Under the pieces are notes generated by a model. The model was not told the origin of the DNA and ran no database searches. It saw only the letters and a list, made by a program, of their open reading frames with translations. Shown here piece after piece: positions 31,949 to 42,240 of a stretch of 49,941 nucleotides of DNA. Source of the stretch: Dehalococcoidia bacterium (GTDB taxonomy: Bacteria > Chloroflexota > Dehalococcoidia > Lucifugimonadales > Lucifugimonadaceae); NCBI GenBank assembly GCA_009693115.1, contig SHXW01000019.1:1-49941 (forward strand), in the 5' to 3' direction. A program made the translations under genes and the position numbers. Numbering within the stretch: the first letter of the stretch is position 1; each line of letters begins with the position of its first letter.

Positions 31949-33613
31949 ATGATGTCTGACACATTCTTTGCTGGCGTAATCACATTCCTCCTTGTCCTGG
32001 GCCCGCTCGTCATTCTGCATGAGCTCGGGCACTTCTTAGTTGCGAGGAAATTCGGCGTCAAGGTCATTGAGTTCGGTTTCGGCTTCCCGCCACGCGTCGG
32101 CGGCTTATGGACGGGCCGCACTGAAGTCCAGGTGAACGAGTCCACGCAGTTTGACTTCCCGGAGGGTCGCGCCGGCCTGAAGGCGGGCAAGATCGTGACT
32201 GTCATGACTGCGTCCGGCGAAGGCGGCGCGCTCATAGCACTCCTCGTCCGTGCCCATTCGGGCAAGGCTGATGAACAGGAGCGCATCCACGGCGGGCAGC
32301 TCATCTTCGGCAAGGTGCGCGAAACAGGAGAAGGCCGCATCTCACTGTCTGAGATGTTGTGGTCTTTCAACTTGCTCCCACTTGGCGGCTTTGTCCGCAT
32401 GATCGGTGAAGAGGACCCGAAATCAGATGAGAGTCTGGCCAGCAAGCCGAAAGGCCAGCGTATCGCTGTCATGGCCGCTGGCGCAGCGGTCAATTTCATC
32501 ATCCCGTTCATAATCTTCCCCATGATCCTGCTCCTGCCGCAGGACATGCGTGTTGGCGACGTCATACTTTCCAACGTGCTGCCAGCCTCTCCTGCCGAGC
32601 GTGCGGGTCTCAAGCCAGGCGATAAGGTATTGAAGGTTGATGGCCGCAAGATCGAGGACATAGCAGATCTCCAGAACGCAGTCACGCTAAAACTGGGATC
32701 GGAGAGCACATGGGAAGTGCAGAAGGCGTTGCCGGACCCGTTCCCGCAGCCGGGCGCGTCCAATTACCAATACCGGGCGTCGTCTGAGACGGTCAAGGTC
32801 ACACCGCGTTGGAAGCCCCCACGGCTGGCGATTGTCACGAACGTTACTGACCCCGACACGCAGATATCGCTGGCAAGGGCGCGGTTGTATGACCTGGCGA
32901 CGGGTCTTAGCACTAGTCTGCGCGTAAGTGAAAACGTTGCGGACAGCGCGTATGAGATCTCGCTCGAAGATGCGCAGAGGCTGTCATCGCTCATTCAGAT
33001 CGGGGACGTGCTGAAGGTCGTGCCTGAGGTAAAAGACCCGCGCCACGAAATCGCCTTTACAGACGCCCGCAAGCACGACAGTGCACTCGGACTTCACACC
33101 TACCTGCAGCAGGGAGCGGTAGGCGTGATTATCGAGACCGTTAACGTCAAGCAGGTCAGGCGCAGCCTGCCGCCGTGGAAGGCGGTCCCTGCGGGACTGC
33201 AGAGCGCTTATGACGTGATAGTGCTGACGAAGAACGGCATTATGGCGATGGTGATTGGGAGCCGTAACCCGCAGTTCAGTGGGCCGTCTACTGTCGGGCC
33301 AATAGGAATCGGCCAACTTACAGGCGAGGTGGCGACTGCTGATGCCGGCATCATCGCGAAGGTGGTCACGCTGGCGAGCCTGGCCGGCGCGCTCAGCTTC
33401 TCGCTGGCAATCCTCAATATCCTGCCAATCCCCGCGCTAGACGGCGGGCGCATCCTGTTCGTAGTAATTGAATGGGTGCGCAAAGGCAAGCGCGTTTCAC
33501 CCCAGCGCGAGGGACTGGTTCACCTCATTGGATTCGTCATCCTGTTGATGTTCATAGCGCTTGTGTCTGTTAAAGACATCCTGCGCATCGTCCGGGGCGA
33601 CAGCCTGTTCTGA
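31949..33613 (+). CDS. rseP: Site-2 protease RseP-like, with large insertions
   Basis: 554 aa intramembrane metalloprotease that cuts anti-sigma factors or signal peptides. HELGH (24-28) and ALDGGR (around 497) hold the zinc site, a PDZ domain lies near residues 200-245 ([18 protein letters not shown]), and hydrophobic segments flank these. It is longer than usual (about 360-450 aa). One insertion (about 57-139) separates [10 protein letters not shown] from the normally adjacent [11 protein letters not shown] second region (about 290-400) contains two related 30-residue units starting [15 protein letters not shown] (301) and [15 protein letters not shown] (363). It lies between dxr and ispG, the standard place. 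Confidence 0.9.
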   Translation: MMSDTFFAGVITFLLVLGPLVILHELGHFLVARKFGVKVIEFGFGFPPRVGGLWTGRTEVQVNESTQFDFPEGRAGLKAGKIVTVMTASGEGGALIALLVRAHSGKADEQERIHGGQLIFGKVRETGEGRISLSEMLWSFNLLPLGGFVRMIGEEDPKSDESLASKPKGQRIAVMAAGAAVNFIIPFIIFPMILLLPQDMRVGDVILSNVLPASPAERAGLKPGDKVLKVDGRKIEDIADLQNAVTLKLGSESTWEVQKALPDPFPQPGASNYQYRASSETVKVTPRWKPPRLAIVTNVTDPDTQISLARARLYDLATGLSTSLRVSENVADSAYEISLEDAQRLSSLIQIGDVLKVVPEVKDPRHEIAFTDARKHDSALGLHTYLQQGAVGVIIETVNVKQVRRSLPPWKAVPAGLQSAYDVIVLTKNGIMAMVIGSRNPQFSGPSTVGPIGIGQLTGEVATADAGIIAKVVTLASLAGALSFSLAILNILPIPALDGGRILFVVIEWVRKGKRVSPQREGLVHLIGFVILLMFIALVSVKDILRIVRGDSLF

Positions 33614-33636
33614 CCAGTTTTCATGGAGACATCCGA

Positions 33637-34911
33637 ATGACGAAGCCTCTGTCAGTTCAGGGGAACACAGCCCAGCAGACCAAGTGGGGCCACAGACGAA
33701 CGACAAGGGTGACAAACGTCGGCCGCGTGCCCATCGGTGGGTTTAACCCGGTTGTCGTGCAGTCCATGACGGATACGGACACCGCAGACATTGCGGGTAC
33801 GACCGCGCAGGTGAAGCAGCTTGCGGACGCTGGCAGCGAAATAGTACGGGTGACTGTAAATAACGATGGCGCCGCCCGCGCCGTGCCGGAAATCCGCAAA
33901 CGACTTGATGGTCAGGGCTGCGATGTCCCGATAGTGGGCGACTTCCACTTCATCGGCCACCGGCTCCTGCGCGAGCACCGGGACATGGCCCGTACGCTGG
34001 ACAAGTTCCGCATTAACCCGGGCAACGTGGGACGCGGGCCGCGCCATGATGAGAATTTCGCCGCATTTATAGATGTTGCAAGGGATCTGGGCAAGCCTGT
34101 CCGAATTGGCGTCAATGCCGGCTCGCTGGACCCTGACATGCTTGTCGCGAAGATGGATGCCAACGCTCGCAGGCCAGAGCCGCTTTCAGGCGACGAGGTG
34201 GAACGCGAAGCGTTGATTGAAAGCGCCATTAGCAGCGCAGAGGCTGCCGTGGAGCTTGGCCTGCCGGAAAACCGGATCATCATCTCCTGCAAGGTCTCCC
34301 GCGTGAACCAAATGGTGGAGACATACCGGGAGTTGGCGCGCAGGACGGATATCCCCCTGCACCTGGGTCTGACAGAAGCGGGTATGGGCCAGAAGGGCGT
34401 CGTGGCGACGACGGCCGCGCTTTCAATACTGCTCTCAGAAGGCATCGGCGATACGATTCGTTCATCACTGACCCCTGAGCCGGGCGGCGACAGAACAAAA
34501 GAAGTGCGTCTGTGTCAGGACATCCTGCAGTCGCTGGGCCTGCGCTCCTTCCGGCCCTCTGTCACCGCCTGTCCTGGCTGTGGACGAACGACCTCTGTGC
34601 TTTTCCGCGAGCTTGCCCGCGACATCCAGTCACACCTTGACCGCAAGATGCCGGAATGGAAGTCGAAATACCCTGCAGCGGCGACACTGAAAGTGGCCGT
34701 GATGGGGTGTGTCGTGAACGGTCCTGGTGAATCACGCGCTGCGGATCTGGGTATATCGCTGCCAGGTTCCGGGGAGGCGCCACGCGCTCCGGTGTTCATA
34801 GACGGCAAACGCGTGACGTTTCTTGAAGGTAGCGGTATAGCGGCCGAGTTCATCCAGATGGTTGAGGACTACGTGGGGAAGAGGTGGGGCACAGACTCGG
34901 CGGGGCAGTAG
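33637..34911 (+). CDS. ispG: 4-hydroxy-3-methylbut-2-enyl diphosphate synthase
   Basis: 424 aa [4Fe-4S] enzyme of the MEP pathway. TIM-barrel blocks: [35 protein letters not shown] and [13 protein letters not shown]. The cluster ligands are in CPGCGR and [13 protein letters not shown] 33637 is 23 bp after the rseP stop. Reduction needs ferredoxin or flavodoxin. Confidence 0.97.
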   Translation: MTKPLSVQGNTAQQTKWGHRRTTRVTNVGRVPIGGFNPVVVQSMTDTDTADIAGTTAQVKQLADAGSEIVRVTVNNDGAARAVPEIRKRLDGQGCDVPIVGDFHFIGHRLLREHRDMARTLDKFRINPGNVGRGPRHDENFAAFIDVARDLGKPVRIGVNAGSLDPDMLVAKMDANARRPEPLSGDEVEREALIESAISSAEAAVELGLPENRIIISCKVSRVNQMVETYRELARRTDIPLHLGLTEAGMGQKGVVATTAALSILLSEGIGDTIRSSLTPEPGGDRTKEVRLCQDILQSLGLRSFRPSVTACPGCGRTTSVLFRELARDIQSHLDRKMPEWKSKYPAAATLKVAVMGCVVNGPGESRAADLGISLPGSGEAPRAPVFIDGKRVTFLEGSGIAAEFIQMVEDYVGKRWGTDSAGQ

Positions 34912-35119
34912 GCAATTGCCAATCCAAACATTGACCATCCCCCGCCATGCGTTGGCCCGTGTTGGGGGCATCCAAATTTGCACTGGCACTCTCGCCACTA
35001 GCCGCTGGGCCCTCGGATGGCTGCTGTAATCCTCAGAAGAGCGCGTCCACTGTTCAGGCCGTAAGCTTTACATTCGTGCTTCTGCGCGGGCGCGTCTACC
35101 CCTGACGCCATCAACAAGA

Positions 35120-35141
35120 CCCTCTCACGGTTGAAGAGGGG
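35120..35141. repeat. Family 1 palindrome
   Basis: CCCTCTCACGGTTGAAGAGGGG lies 18 bp before the proS start codon. Confidence 0.5.
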
Positions 35142-35158
35142 ACTGAGATAACCACCAA

Positions 35159-36859
35159 GTGCGCTTCTCCCGTTACTTCATCAAGACACTCCGTGATGCC
35201 CCCGGGGATGCCGAGACTGTCAGCCACAGGCTTCTGCTCCGGGCCGGGATGGTCCAGCAGGTGGCGGCTGGCATCTTCAACTACATGCCGATCGGCTGGC
35301 GCAGCATCTCAAAGATCAAAGGCATCATCCGTGAGGAAATGAACCGGGCCGGAGCGATGGAAGTGAACATGCCCGTCGTGCAGCCGCGAGAACTCTGGGA
35401 GCAGTCGGGCAGGGCTGACACGTTCATCCCGCCACTTGCGACCTTTGTGGACAGGCGAGAGCGCAACATGGTCCTGGCCCCCACGCATGAGGAGACAGTC
35501 ACGATGATGGCGAAGGGCGGCCTGAGTTCCTATCGCGACTTGCCCTTCACCCTTTACCAGATACAGACGAAGTTCCGGGACGAGCCGCGCCCACGCGCCG
35601 GGTTGCTGCGAGTGCGCGAGTTTGAGATGAAGGACGCCTACTCCTTCGACGCCGACCAGGCGGGGCTTGACAGGTCCTTCCAGGCAATGGTCGAGGCATA
35701 TAAGCGCATCTTTTCCCGTTGCGGCCTGCGCGTCGTCATGGTGGATGCGGATAGCGGCGCCATCGGCGGCAAGGCGTCGAACGAATTCATCCTGCTCGCA
35801 GACTCAGGTGAGGATACCGTGCTCATCTGCGACCGCTGTGGCTATGCGGCGAACGTCGAAAAGGCACAGTTCAAGAAGCCAGCGCTGCTCCCAGAGATTC
35901 CTCTCACCGTGGCAAAGTTCGCCACGCCGGGTGTCAAAACCATTGAGCAGCTCGCGGCGTTCGCCCGCGTGCCCGCCTCCAAGACCATCAAGGCAGTCTT
36001 CTATGCCGTCGAAGGCCAGGTTCACATCATCTGCATCCGGGGCGACCTTGATGTGAACGAAATCAAGCTCCGTAATGTCCTCGGCGGTGCCGAGCCGAAG
36101 CTCGCCACCCATGAAGAGGTGCTCAAAGCCGGCCTGGTCGCAGGGTCGGCCTCGCCTGTCGGTCTACCTGGGTTCACCGTGGTCGCTGACGACTCATTGC
36201 GCCTTGGCAACAACTTCATATCTGGGGCCAATGAAGAGGGCCAACATCTCTCGAACGTCAATTTCCCCCGTGACTTCGAGGCCGAGGTCGTCGCCGATAT
36301 CGCAACGGCCAAAGCCGGCGATGGCTGCCCGAACTGTGATGGCAGGCTCACCGCCTACCGCGGCATCGAGGTAGGTCATGTGTTCAAGCTCGGTTCCGTC
36401 TATAGCCAGAAGATGGGCGCACTGTTTTCGGACGAAGGAGGAGCGCAGAAACCCGCTCTCATGGGTTGCTACGGCATAGGCGTGGGCAGACTGCTGGCCG
36501 GGGCCATCGAGGCGAACCATGATGACAAGGGCATGGTCTTGCCGCGTGCCATCGCTCCGTTTGAGGTATATCTTGCCGGCCTCAACCTTGAGGACGCGAA
36601 TGTGAAGGCCGCTGCGGACAAACTTTACGATGACCTTCAGGTCGCTGGTATCGAGGTCCTGTACGACGACCGCGACGAGGCCCCCGGAGTTAAGTTCAAC
36701 GATGCCGACCTCACGGGCCTGCCAGTGCGAGTAGTCGTCAGCAAACGTGCTCTTCAGAGCGGATCGGTCGAGATCAAACACCGCTCGGGAGCTGGCCGTG
36801 GCGAATTGAAGCCAGTGGGCGAAGCTGTTGCCGCAATCAAGGCTGTGTTGGGAGAGTAA
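35159..36859 (+). CDS. proS: Prolyl-tRNA synthetase (bacterial type)
   Basis: 566 aa from GTG 35159. Class II motifs: motif 1 around MPVVQPRELWEQSGR, motif 2 FRDEPRPRAGLLRVREFEMKDAYSF, motif 3 GCYGIGVGRLLAG. The YbaK-like editing insertion lies in the middle (ASKTIKAVFY) and the anticodon domain at the C-terminus (VEVLYDDRDEAPGVK type). No good Shine-Dalgarno precedes the start. It closes the lipid/isoprenoid group. Confidence 0.96.
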   Translation: MRFSRYFIKTLRDAPGDAETVSHRLLLRAGMVQQVAAGIFNYMPIGWRSISKIKGIIREEMNRAGAMEVNMPVVQPRELWEQSGRADTFIPPLATFVDRRERNMVLAPTHEETVTMMAKGGLSSYRDLPFTLYQIQTKFRDEPRPRAGLLRVREFEMKDAYSFDADQAGLDRSFQAMVEAYKRIFSRCGLRVVMVDADSGAIGGKASNEFILLADSGEDTVLICDRCGYAANVEKAQFKKPALLPEIPLTVAKFATPGVKTIEQLAAFARVPASKTIKAVFYAVEGQVHIICIRGDLDVNEIKLRNVLGGAEPKLATHEEVLKAGLVAGSASPVGLPGFTVVADDSLRLGNNFISGANEEGQHLSNVNFPRDFEAEVVADIATAKAGDGCPNCDGRLTAYRGIEVGHVFKLGSVYSQKMGALFSDEGGAQKPALMGCYGIGVGRLLAGAIEANHDDKGMVLPRAIAPFEVYLAGLNLEDANVKAAADKLYDDLQVAGIEVLYDDRDEAPGVKFNDADLTGLPVRVVVSKRALQSGSVEIKHRSGAGRGELKPVGEAVAAIKAVLGE

Positions 36860-36874
36860 CGGCCGTCATTTGAT

Positions 36875-36900
36875 GGCATCCCGACCGAAGTCGAGGGACC
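36875..36900. repeat. Dispersed repeat, family 2
   Basis: GGCATCCCGACCGAAGTCGAGGGACC, between convergent proS and the HAD gene, matches the CCGAGCGAAG...GTCGAGGA pattern at 5574-5622. Confidence 0.45.
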
Positions 36901-36944
36901 TGCAGCCGGTTCGTACTTTGCTGAAATGAACCGGGGAGCGCCAG

Positions 36945-37595
36945 TCAGACCGCCTTCTTGACAGCCGCCAGCACGTCCCAAAAATCCTCGAAAGGAATGT
37001 AGGCCCAGCCCTTCGCCTCGGCCATGCGGGCCAATGAGGAGCGGGCGGCGAGGATATCCGCCTCCGGGCCTGCACAGGCGTCTGACATTCCATCACCTGC
37101 GAACAAGACATGGCTGGCCATGCGCTGCATGCGCCAAATACGTGCGCACTTGCACATGGCGTTGCGGGCGCAGGAAACGATGTCTTCTGGGATGACGAGT
37201 TGCGAGGATCCCTCCGGGCTGAAATCTGCCTTCAAGCAGACATACTGCAGGTCCTTTAGCCCGTTTGCTGCGAGGATGGCGTTGAGATAGAACTCGATGC
37301 CGTTGGAGGCAATCTCTACGGGCAGACCATGTTCCAGTGCGTAGTCCAGCAGTTCACGCAGGCCGGGGCGGACCTTCGCAGTTTCAAGTGCGAAGGCCGT
37401 CATCTCTGCGACCCTGTCACCTGGCAGGCGGCTGATTTCCTGTATCCAGAGTTGGCGGATTGTGGCCTCGCCTGCGTGGAACTTCGCTTCGAGGGCGTCC
37501 CAGCCAGGCAGGCCGAAGCGCTTGACTATCGCATCGCCTATGTCGCGCTCTGTGACGGTGCCGTCAAAGTCAATTACGATGCCGAGTGGTTTCAT
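36945..37595 (-). CDS. HAD-superfamily phosphatase (MtnX/SerB-like)
   Basis: 216 aa. Motif I is IDFDGTVTERD (two Asp), motif II IASNG, and motif IV FAGDGMSD. An alpha-helical cap follows motif I. The combination resembles MtnX-type 2-hydroxy-3-keto-phosphate phosphatases of methionine salvage or related HAD-IB phosphatases. No other salvage gene is present in the window, so the substrate is open. It is divergent from nusA and convergent with proS. Confidence 0.8.
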   Translation of the reverse strand: MKPLGIVIDFDGTVTERDIGDAIVKRFGLPGWDALEAKFHAGEATIRQLWIQEISRLPGDRVAEMTAFALETAKVRPGLRELLDYALEHGLPVEIASNGIEFYLNAILAANGLKDLQYVCLKADFSPEGSSQLVIPEDIVSCARNAMCKCARIWRMQRMASHVLFAGDGMSDACAGPEADILAARSSLARMAEAKGWAYIPFEDFWDVLAAVKKAV

Positions 37596-37736
37596 GCGAG
37601 GATTCCCAAGTCCGGACGGTGATCCGACTTTGCGGTGTTCTGATCGAGCGTGAGGTGTCTGCGCCAGATTGACTGCCCAGCGATGCCCGGTGTGAGGCAG
37701 GGTGAATGGCCAGTATATGGCCGCGCCTTCGGAAAA

Positions 37737-37766
37737 TTGCCGTCAACAGGGCGGAAGTGATAGAAT
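37737..37766 (+). promoter_or_regulatory. nusA operon promoter
   Basis: TTGCCG (37737-37742), 18 nt, TAGAAT (37761-37766). A second possible -10 CATAAT lies at 37768-37773. Confidence 0.55.
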
Positions 37767-37810
37767 TCATAATGGTCTCGCCCGGAAACGAGGCGTGACC
37801 GTTGTGGAAG

Positions 37811-37834
37811 AAGTGGGCAGGGCCCACTTTTTTG
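37811..37834 (+). terminator. Attenuator-like terminator in the nusA leader
   Basis: AAGTGGGC and GCCCACTT form an 8-bp stem with a 3-nt loop, followed by TTTTG. It lies between the promoter and the nusA start, so reading into nusA requires passing it. A second stem GGCTG/CAGCC at 37843-37859 has a U-run in its loop and could take part in switching. Confidence 0.75.
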
Positions 37835-37888
37835 TTCATATGGGCTGTTTTTTGCAGCCAACGGATCTGACGACGGGGGTAACCGGGT

Positions 37889-39352
37889 TTGAAGAATGAA
37901 CTTCTGCTGGCGGTGATGCAGCTGGCGGCAGAGCGAAACCTGCCGAATAGGATCGTTGTCGGTGCGGTCGAAGCGGCACTCGCTTCGGCCTACAAGCGCG
38001 ACCCTGCCGCAAATGGTCAAGATGTCATAGTCAGCATCAATCCGGACGATGGCGTTGTGACGGTCCAGACGTGCAGGCACGTCGTCGAGGTTGTTGAAGA
38101 GCCGGGCGCACAGCTCACATTGGACGAAGCCAAGAAAATCAAACCGGACTCCCAGATTGGCGACGTGCTTATCACGGGTGCCATCCCGCACAACCCTGGC
38201 CGCATCGCCGCGCAGACGGCCAAGCAGGTTGTCATGCAGCGCCTGCGTGAGGCGGAGCGTGATCTGGTATTTGACGAGTACGCAGACAAAAAGGGCGAGG
38301 TGCTGACCGCCACTATCCAGAGGATAGAGGCACGTCACATCAGCGTGGACCTCGGCCGTGTGGACGCCGTGTTGCCGCCCCAGGAGCAGTCTCAGTTCGA
38401 GCGTTACCGGCCGGGACAACAACTCAAGTTTTACGTCGTCGAGGTGGCCCGGACGGCACGCGGCCCCGAGATAGTCCTCTCTCGCACGCACCCTGACCTC
38501 CTCAAGCGGCTCTTTGAAATGGAGGTCCCGGAAATATTCAATGGAGCGGTGGAGATCAAGGCCATCGCGCGTGAACCTGGATCGCGCAGCAAGGTGGCAG
38601 TGAAGTCCCTCCAGCAGGGCGTGGACGCGGTGGGCGCGTGCGTGGGATTGCGCGGCATCCGCATCCAGAACGTGGTGAACGAATTGCTGGGTGAAAAGAT
38701 AGACGTCATTGAATGGAACGACGACGTATCCAAGTTTGTCGCGAACTCGATGAGCCCGGCGACGGCTGAGCGCGTCACACTTGATGACACAACACACACC
38801 GCGACTGTGATCGTGCCTGACAGGCAGCTTTCCCTCGCCATCGGGCGGGAAGGCCAGAACGCCCGACTTGCAGCGAAGCTCACCAACTGGCGGATAGACA
38901 TCCAGGGAGCCACGCAACTGGCCGAGGCTCTCGCTCCCGCGGCCGCCGCTCCGGCCGCCGTTGCTGAAGCCATTGCTATTGTCGAAGCCGCAGCCGCTGA
39001 GAAACCTGCTGCTGCCATGCGCGAAACACCGGCTCCCGCCCCGGTGGCGACGAAGCCGGTTCCCATCACTGCAAGCGCACGTAAGCAGGAAGAGGAACAG
39101 GCGCTCAAGCAGCTGGAGACGGAACTCGCCAGCCTTGAGAAACAGGAGCGGGAGCGCAAGGAAGCCGCTGTTGCGGCCGCCGCTGCCAGTCTGGCAGCGG
39201 ACGACCTCTGGCAGGTGCCGTCGGTTGAACCGGCACCGCAAGGGGCATTGCGCTTTGCAGAGGACATCATGAGCGAGCGCGACCTTGCGACGGGACGTCG
39301 CGGCACTCGCGGCAAGCGACCTGGCCCAAAACCCAAGCGCCCGGCGCGATAA
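37889..39352 (+). CDS. nusA: Transcription factor NusA
   Basis: 487 aa from TTG 37889. The N-terminal RNA-polymerase-binding domain begins KNELLLAVMQLAAERNL. The S1 region (about 125-200) has GEVLTATIQRIEARHISVDLG, and two KH domains follow (PGSRSKVAVKS; GACVGLRGIRIQNVVNEL; LAIGREGQNARLAAKL). After residue 345 comes an Ala/Pro-rich stretch, a Glu-rich helical segment and a basic end (RGKRPGPKPKRPAR) in place of E. coli acidic repeats. It controls pausing, termination and antitermination. Confidence 0.95.
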   Translation: MKNELLLAVMQLAAERNLPNRIVVGAVEAALASAYKRDPAANGQDVIVSINPDDGVVTVQTCRHVVEVVEEPGAQLTLDEAKKIKPDSQIGDVLITGAIPHNPGRIAAQTAKQVVMQRLREAERDLVFDEYADKKGEVLTATIQRIEARHISVDLGRVDAVLPPQEQSQFERYRPGQQLKFYVVEVARTARGPEIVLSRTHPDLLKRLFEMEVPEIFNGAVEIKAIAREPGSRSKVAVKSLQQGVDAVGACVGLRGIRIQNVVNELLGEKIDVIEWNDDVSKFVANSMSPATAERVTLDDTTHTATVIVPDRQLSLAIGREGQNARLAAKLTNWRIDIQGATQLAEALAPAAAAPAAVAEAIAIVEAAAAEKPAAAMRETPAPAPVATKPVPITASARKQEEEQALKQLETELASLEKQERERKEAAVAAAAASLAADDLWQVPSVEPAPQGALRFAEDIMSERDLATGRRGTRGKRPGPKPKRPAR

Positions 39353-39459
39353 GGGCACTGGACCGCCCCGCAGGGCCTGCAAGGTGACGCCGGGGGTCCC
39401 GCCCTGGTTGCGGCGCATGATTTCAGGCATTGGGAAATTGGTGAGGGGCGCGATACGAC

Positions 39460-39783
39460 ATGGGACCGAAGCACATCCCGGAAAGATCTTGCGTGGCGTG
39501 CCGATCGAAGCGGTCCAAGCGCGATCTGGTGCGCATAGTGCGCACGCCCGATGGCCAAGTGGAGGCTGACCCGTCCGGACGCAAAAACGGCCGCGGGGCC
39601 TATCTGTGCCGGGACGCCGCGTGCTGGGTCCAGGGAGTAACCAAAGATAGACTGAAAGCGGCGCTCGCTGTCACGCTCACAACGGAGGCGAAGACCGAGC
39701 TGCTGGAATACGCTGAGAAGATGTTCGGAGGCGAGGCCGCAACCGCGCTCGCACCCGCGACAGGAAAGTCTGAGAATAGCTGA
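39460..39783 (+). CDS. ylxR: YlxR (DUF448) RNA-binding protein
   Basis: 107 aa. The YlxR signature is present: HIPERSCVACRSKRSKRDLVRIV and GRKNGRGAYLCRDAACW. YlxR is a small nucleic-acid-binding protein encoded in nusA operons, with a regulatory role reported in Bacillus. The stop codon overlaps the infB ATG by one base (TGATG). Confidence 0.9.
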   Translation: MGPKHIPERSCVACRSKRSKRDLVRIVRTPDGQVEADPSGRKNGRGAYLCRDAACWVQGVTKDRLKAALAVTLTTEAKTELLEYAEKMFGGEAATALAPATGKSENS

Positions 39784-41702
39784 TGGTTTCAAGACGGCCA
39801 GGCCCAGCGCGGAGTTCATCTCGCCCCGGCCCACGTGGGGCACCCGATCGCACTCCTGCGCGTGGAGCGCCTGGCCGTGGCCGGTTCGCTGCGCCATCTG
39901 CCCCTCCGCCCACCCCAGTTCCCAGCCGCCCGGCGGCGCCTGCCGTCCCCGTCGCGCCCGTCGAACTTCCGGCCCAGCTCTCTGTCGGCGAACTGTCTGC
40001 CATCCTCAAACACAGCCCGATTGAAATCATCAAGGCACTGATGCGCGCTGGGATCATGGCCAACATCAACCAGATGGTGGATTTTGATACGGCCGCCCGC
40101 GTGGCTGTAAGTCTGGGCATCCCTGTGCGCAAGCCCAAGGCGAAGCAGGAAAGCACCGCCACCCAGCGGGTGGGATCGGAAGAGCAGACGGCCGAGGGCG
40201 CCCAGGAGCGGCCCCCTGTGGTCACGGTGATGGGCCACGTTGATCACGGCAAGACGACTCTTCTGGACGCCATACGCGGCACCACCGTGGCCTCGGGAGA
40301 AGCCGGTGGCATCACGCAGTCCATAGGCGCGTATCAGGTGGAAAAGAACGGCAGGAAGATCACCTTCATAGACACACCCGGCCACGCTGCCTTCACGGCC
40401 ATGCGAGCCAGTGGTGCGCAGGTGACGGACGTGGTCGTGATCGTGGTGGCCGCCAACGACGGTGTTCAGCCGCAGACGATTGAGGCCATTGACCACGCCA
40501 GGGCCGCCAAAGTGCCGATCATAGTCGCGATCAACAAGGTCGATGCCACTGGCGCCGACCCAGACAAGGTCAAAGGCCAACTCACCGAACATGGCATCGT
40601 CGTCGAAGGGTATGGCGGCGACGTCGTGGCCGTGGAGGTTTCTGCTCTCAAGAAGACGGGCATTGACGAACTGTTGGAGTCCATCCTGCTCGTTGCCGAC
40701 GTGGCGGAGCTCAAGGCCAACCCGGAGAGGACAGGCATCGGCGTCGTCATTGAATCTCACATGGATCGTGCACGCGGGCCGATCGCCACTGTGATCGTCC
40801 GCGGCGGCACCTTGAAAGTCGGGGATAACATAGTCGCCGGGATCGAACGCGGCCGCATCAGGCAGATGGTTGACGGCTTCGGTAAGGAGGTTGCGACTGC
40901 GGGACCCTCCACGCCTGCTCAGATCATGGGGTTGGGAGGGTTGCCTGGGGTCGGAGACCAGCTCGATGTCGTCGAAGGCGAGCGCACTGCCCGCATGCTC
41001 GTCGAGACGCGCGAACGCATCACCAGCCAGAGAGGGGAGGTGCGTGCCGCCCCGACGCTCGCCGATGTCATGCGCAGGGTGCGCTCCGGCGAGACCAAGC
41101 AGTTGAACCTGGTCATCAAGACCGGCACCCAGGGCGCGGTGGACGCCGTGCGCCGGGCTGTCGAACAGCTTTCAACGCAGGAAGTCCTGGTGAACATCGT
41201 CCACGTTGCTGCCGGCGGGGTGGCCGAGTCAGATGTGATGCTGTCTGCAGCGTCTCAGGCGGTCTTGCTGGCGTATGACACTGAGATTGAGGCTGGCGCC
41301 GCGCGCCAGGCAGCCCAGCAGGGCGTCGAGATCAGGCACTACAAGATCATCTATGAACTTGTGGACCATGTCGCTGCTGCGGCCAAGGGCTTGGTGAAGC
41401 CCGAGGAGCGTGAGGTGGTGGCGGGCCACGCCGTTGTGCAACAGGTATTCAAACTTGGCAAACGCGGCAAGATTGCAGGCGTGCGCATCACTGACGGCGT
41501 CCTGCGCCGCAACGCCACAGTGCGGGCGCTACGCAAGGGCAAGGCCCTGTTCATTGGCAAGGTCAGTTCGATGAGACACCTTACGGAAAACGTTAACGAA
41601 CTCGCGACGAACTTTGAGGGGGGCGTCGTCCTGGACGGCTTCACGGAATTCGAGGCCGGGGACGTCCTGGAGGCGATCGAAGTGCGGATCACGCCCGCTT
41701 AG
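39783..41702 (+). CDS. infB: Translation initiation factor IF-2
   Basis: 639 aa. A short Pro/Arg/Ala-rich N-terminus is followed by one IF2N domain (about 65-115). The G domain has [19 protein letters not shown] and NKVD. Domains II-IV include [19 protein letters not shown]-like sequence and the C-terminal fMet-tRNA-binding part. It is shorter than E. coli IF-2 (about 890 aa) because the N-terminal extension is short. Confidence 0.97.
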   Translation: MVSRRPGPARSSSRPGPRGAPDRTPARGAPGRGRFAAPSAPPPTPVPSRPAAPAVPVAPVELPAQLSVGELSAILKHSPIEIIKALMRAGIMANINQMVDFDTAARVAVSLGIPVRKPKAKQESTATQRVGSEEQTAEGAQERPPVVTVMGHVDHGKTTLLDAIRGTTVASGEAGGITQSIGAYQVEKNGRKITFIDTPGHAAFTAMRASGAQVTDVVVIVVAANDGVQPQTIEAIDHARAAKVPIIVAINKVDATGADPDKVKGQLTEHGIVVEGYGGDVVAVEVSALKKTGIDELLESILLVADVAELKANPERTGIGVVIESHMDRARGPIATVIVRGGTLKVGDNIVAGIERGRIRQMVDGFGKEVATAGPSTPAQIMGLGGLPGVGDQLDVVEGERTARMLVETRERITSQRGEVRAAPTLADVMRRVRSGETKQLNLVIKTGTQGAVDAVRRAVEQLSTQEVLVNIVHVAAGGVAESDVMLSAASQAVLLAYDTEIEAGAARQAAQQGVEIRHYKIIYELVDHVAAAAKGLVKPEEREVVAGHAVVQQVFKLGKRGKIAGVRITDGVLRRNATVRALRKGKALFIGKVSSMRHLTENVNELATNFEGGVVLDGFTEFEAGDVLEAIEVRITPA

Positions 41703-41820
41703 GAACAATCTCAGCAGTGGCGGAGATTTCTTCCACGCCTCCCAGCGAGCCGCGCGTTGGGCCATGGATGCAGCGCTACTGTTCCACGCTCGAACAACAT
41801 CGAAACGGACTCCACCAGAT

Positions 41821-42240
41821 ATGCCAGTCACGCACCGCCATGAAAGAGTCAACCACACCCTCCAGCGCGAGATCGGGGCAGTGATAGCCGAGCGACTGGC
41901 TGACCCGCGCCTGCCCAAAGTGACTTCTGTGACGCATGTCGAATGCTCTGGAGACATGCGTGAAGCCATGGTGTCCATCAGCGTCCTGGGCCCTCCCAAT
42001 GAACGCAGGAATGCTCTTGTGGCGCTCGAATCTGCGGCGGGCCTGATCAGACATGAACTTGGCGAGCGTGTCCACATGAAGCACATCCCACGTCTTCAGT
42101 TCAAATTGGACACGCGGATGGCCGAGGCCCAGGACACGCTTTCCTTGCTGGACAGTGTCTCGCCCACAGCCAGGAAGCGCGCTCCGGCTGCAGGTCAGAA
42201 ACCCTTGGCAGGGGAGCGCGCCGAGGCGGGCGGCGCTTGA
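41821..42240 (+). CDS. rbfA: Ribosome-binding factor A
   Basis: About 139 aa from ATG 41821 at the conserved start VTHRHERVNHTLQREIGAVI. KVTSVTHVECSGDMREAMVSISV and HMKHIPRLQFKLD are KH-like RbfA blocks. It helps mature the 16S 5' end. An in-frame ATG at 41764 would add 19 residues without family resemblance. The stop overlaps the truB start (TTGA). Confidence 0.92.
   Translation: MPVTHRHERVNHTLQREIGAVIAERLADPRLPKVTSVTHVECSGDMREAMVSISVLGPPNERRNALVALESAAGLIRHELGERVHMKHIPRLQFKLDTRMAEAQDTLSLLDSVSPTARKRAPAAGQKPLAGERAEAGGA

Larger units (their letters stand above)
37596..37888. other. Divergent region between the HAD gene and nusA
   Basis: Holds the nusA promoter (37737-37766) and an attenuator-like terminator (37811-37834) plus a second hairpin (37843-37859). 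The rimP gene that normally precedes nusA is absent; there is no room for it here. Confidence 0.65.

Noticed and set aside
37592-39897. Two long frames (612 and 488 codons) on the strand opposite nusA and ylxR.
   Set aside because: They arise from the GC-rich codon use of nusA; their translations are low-complexity and match no family.
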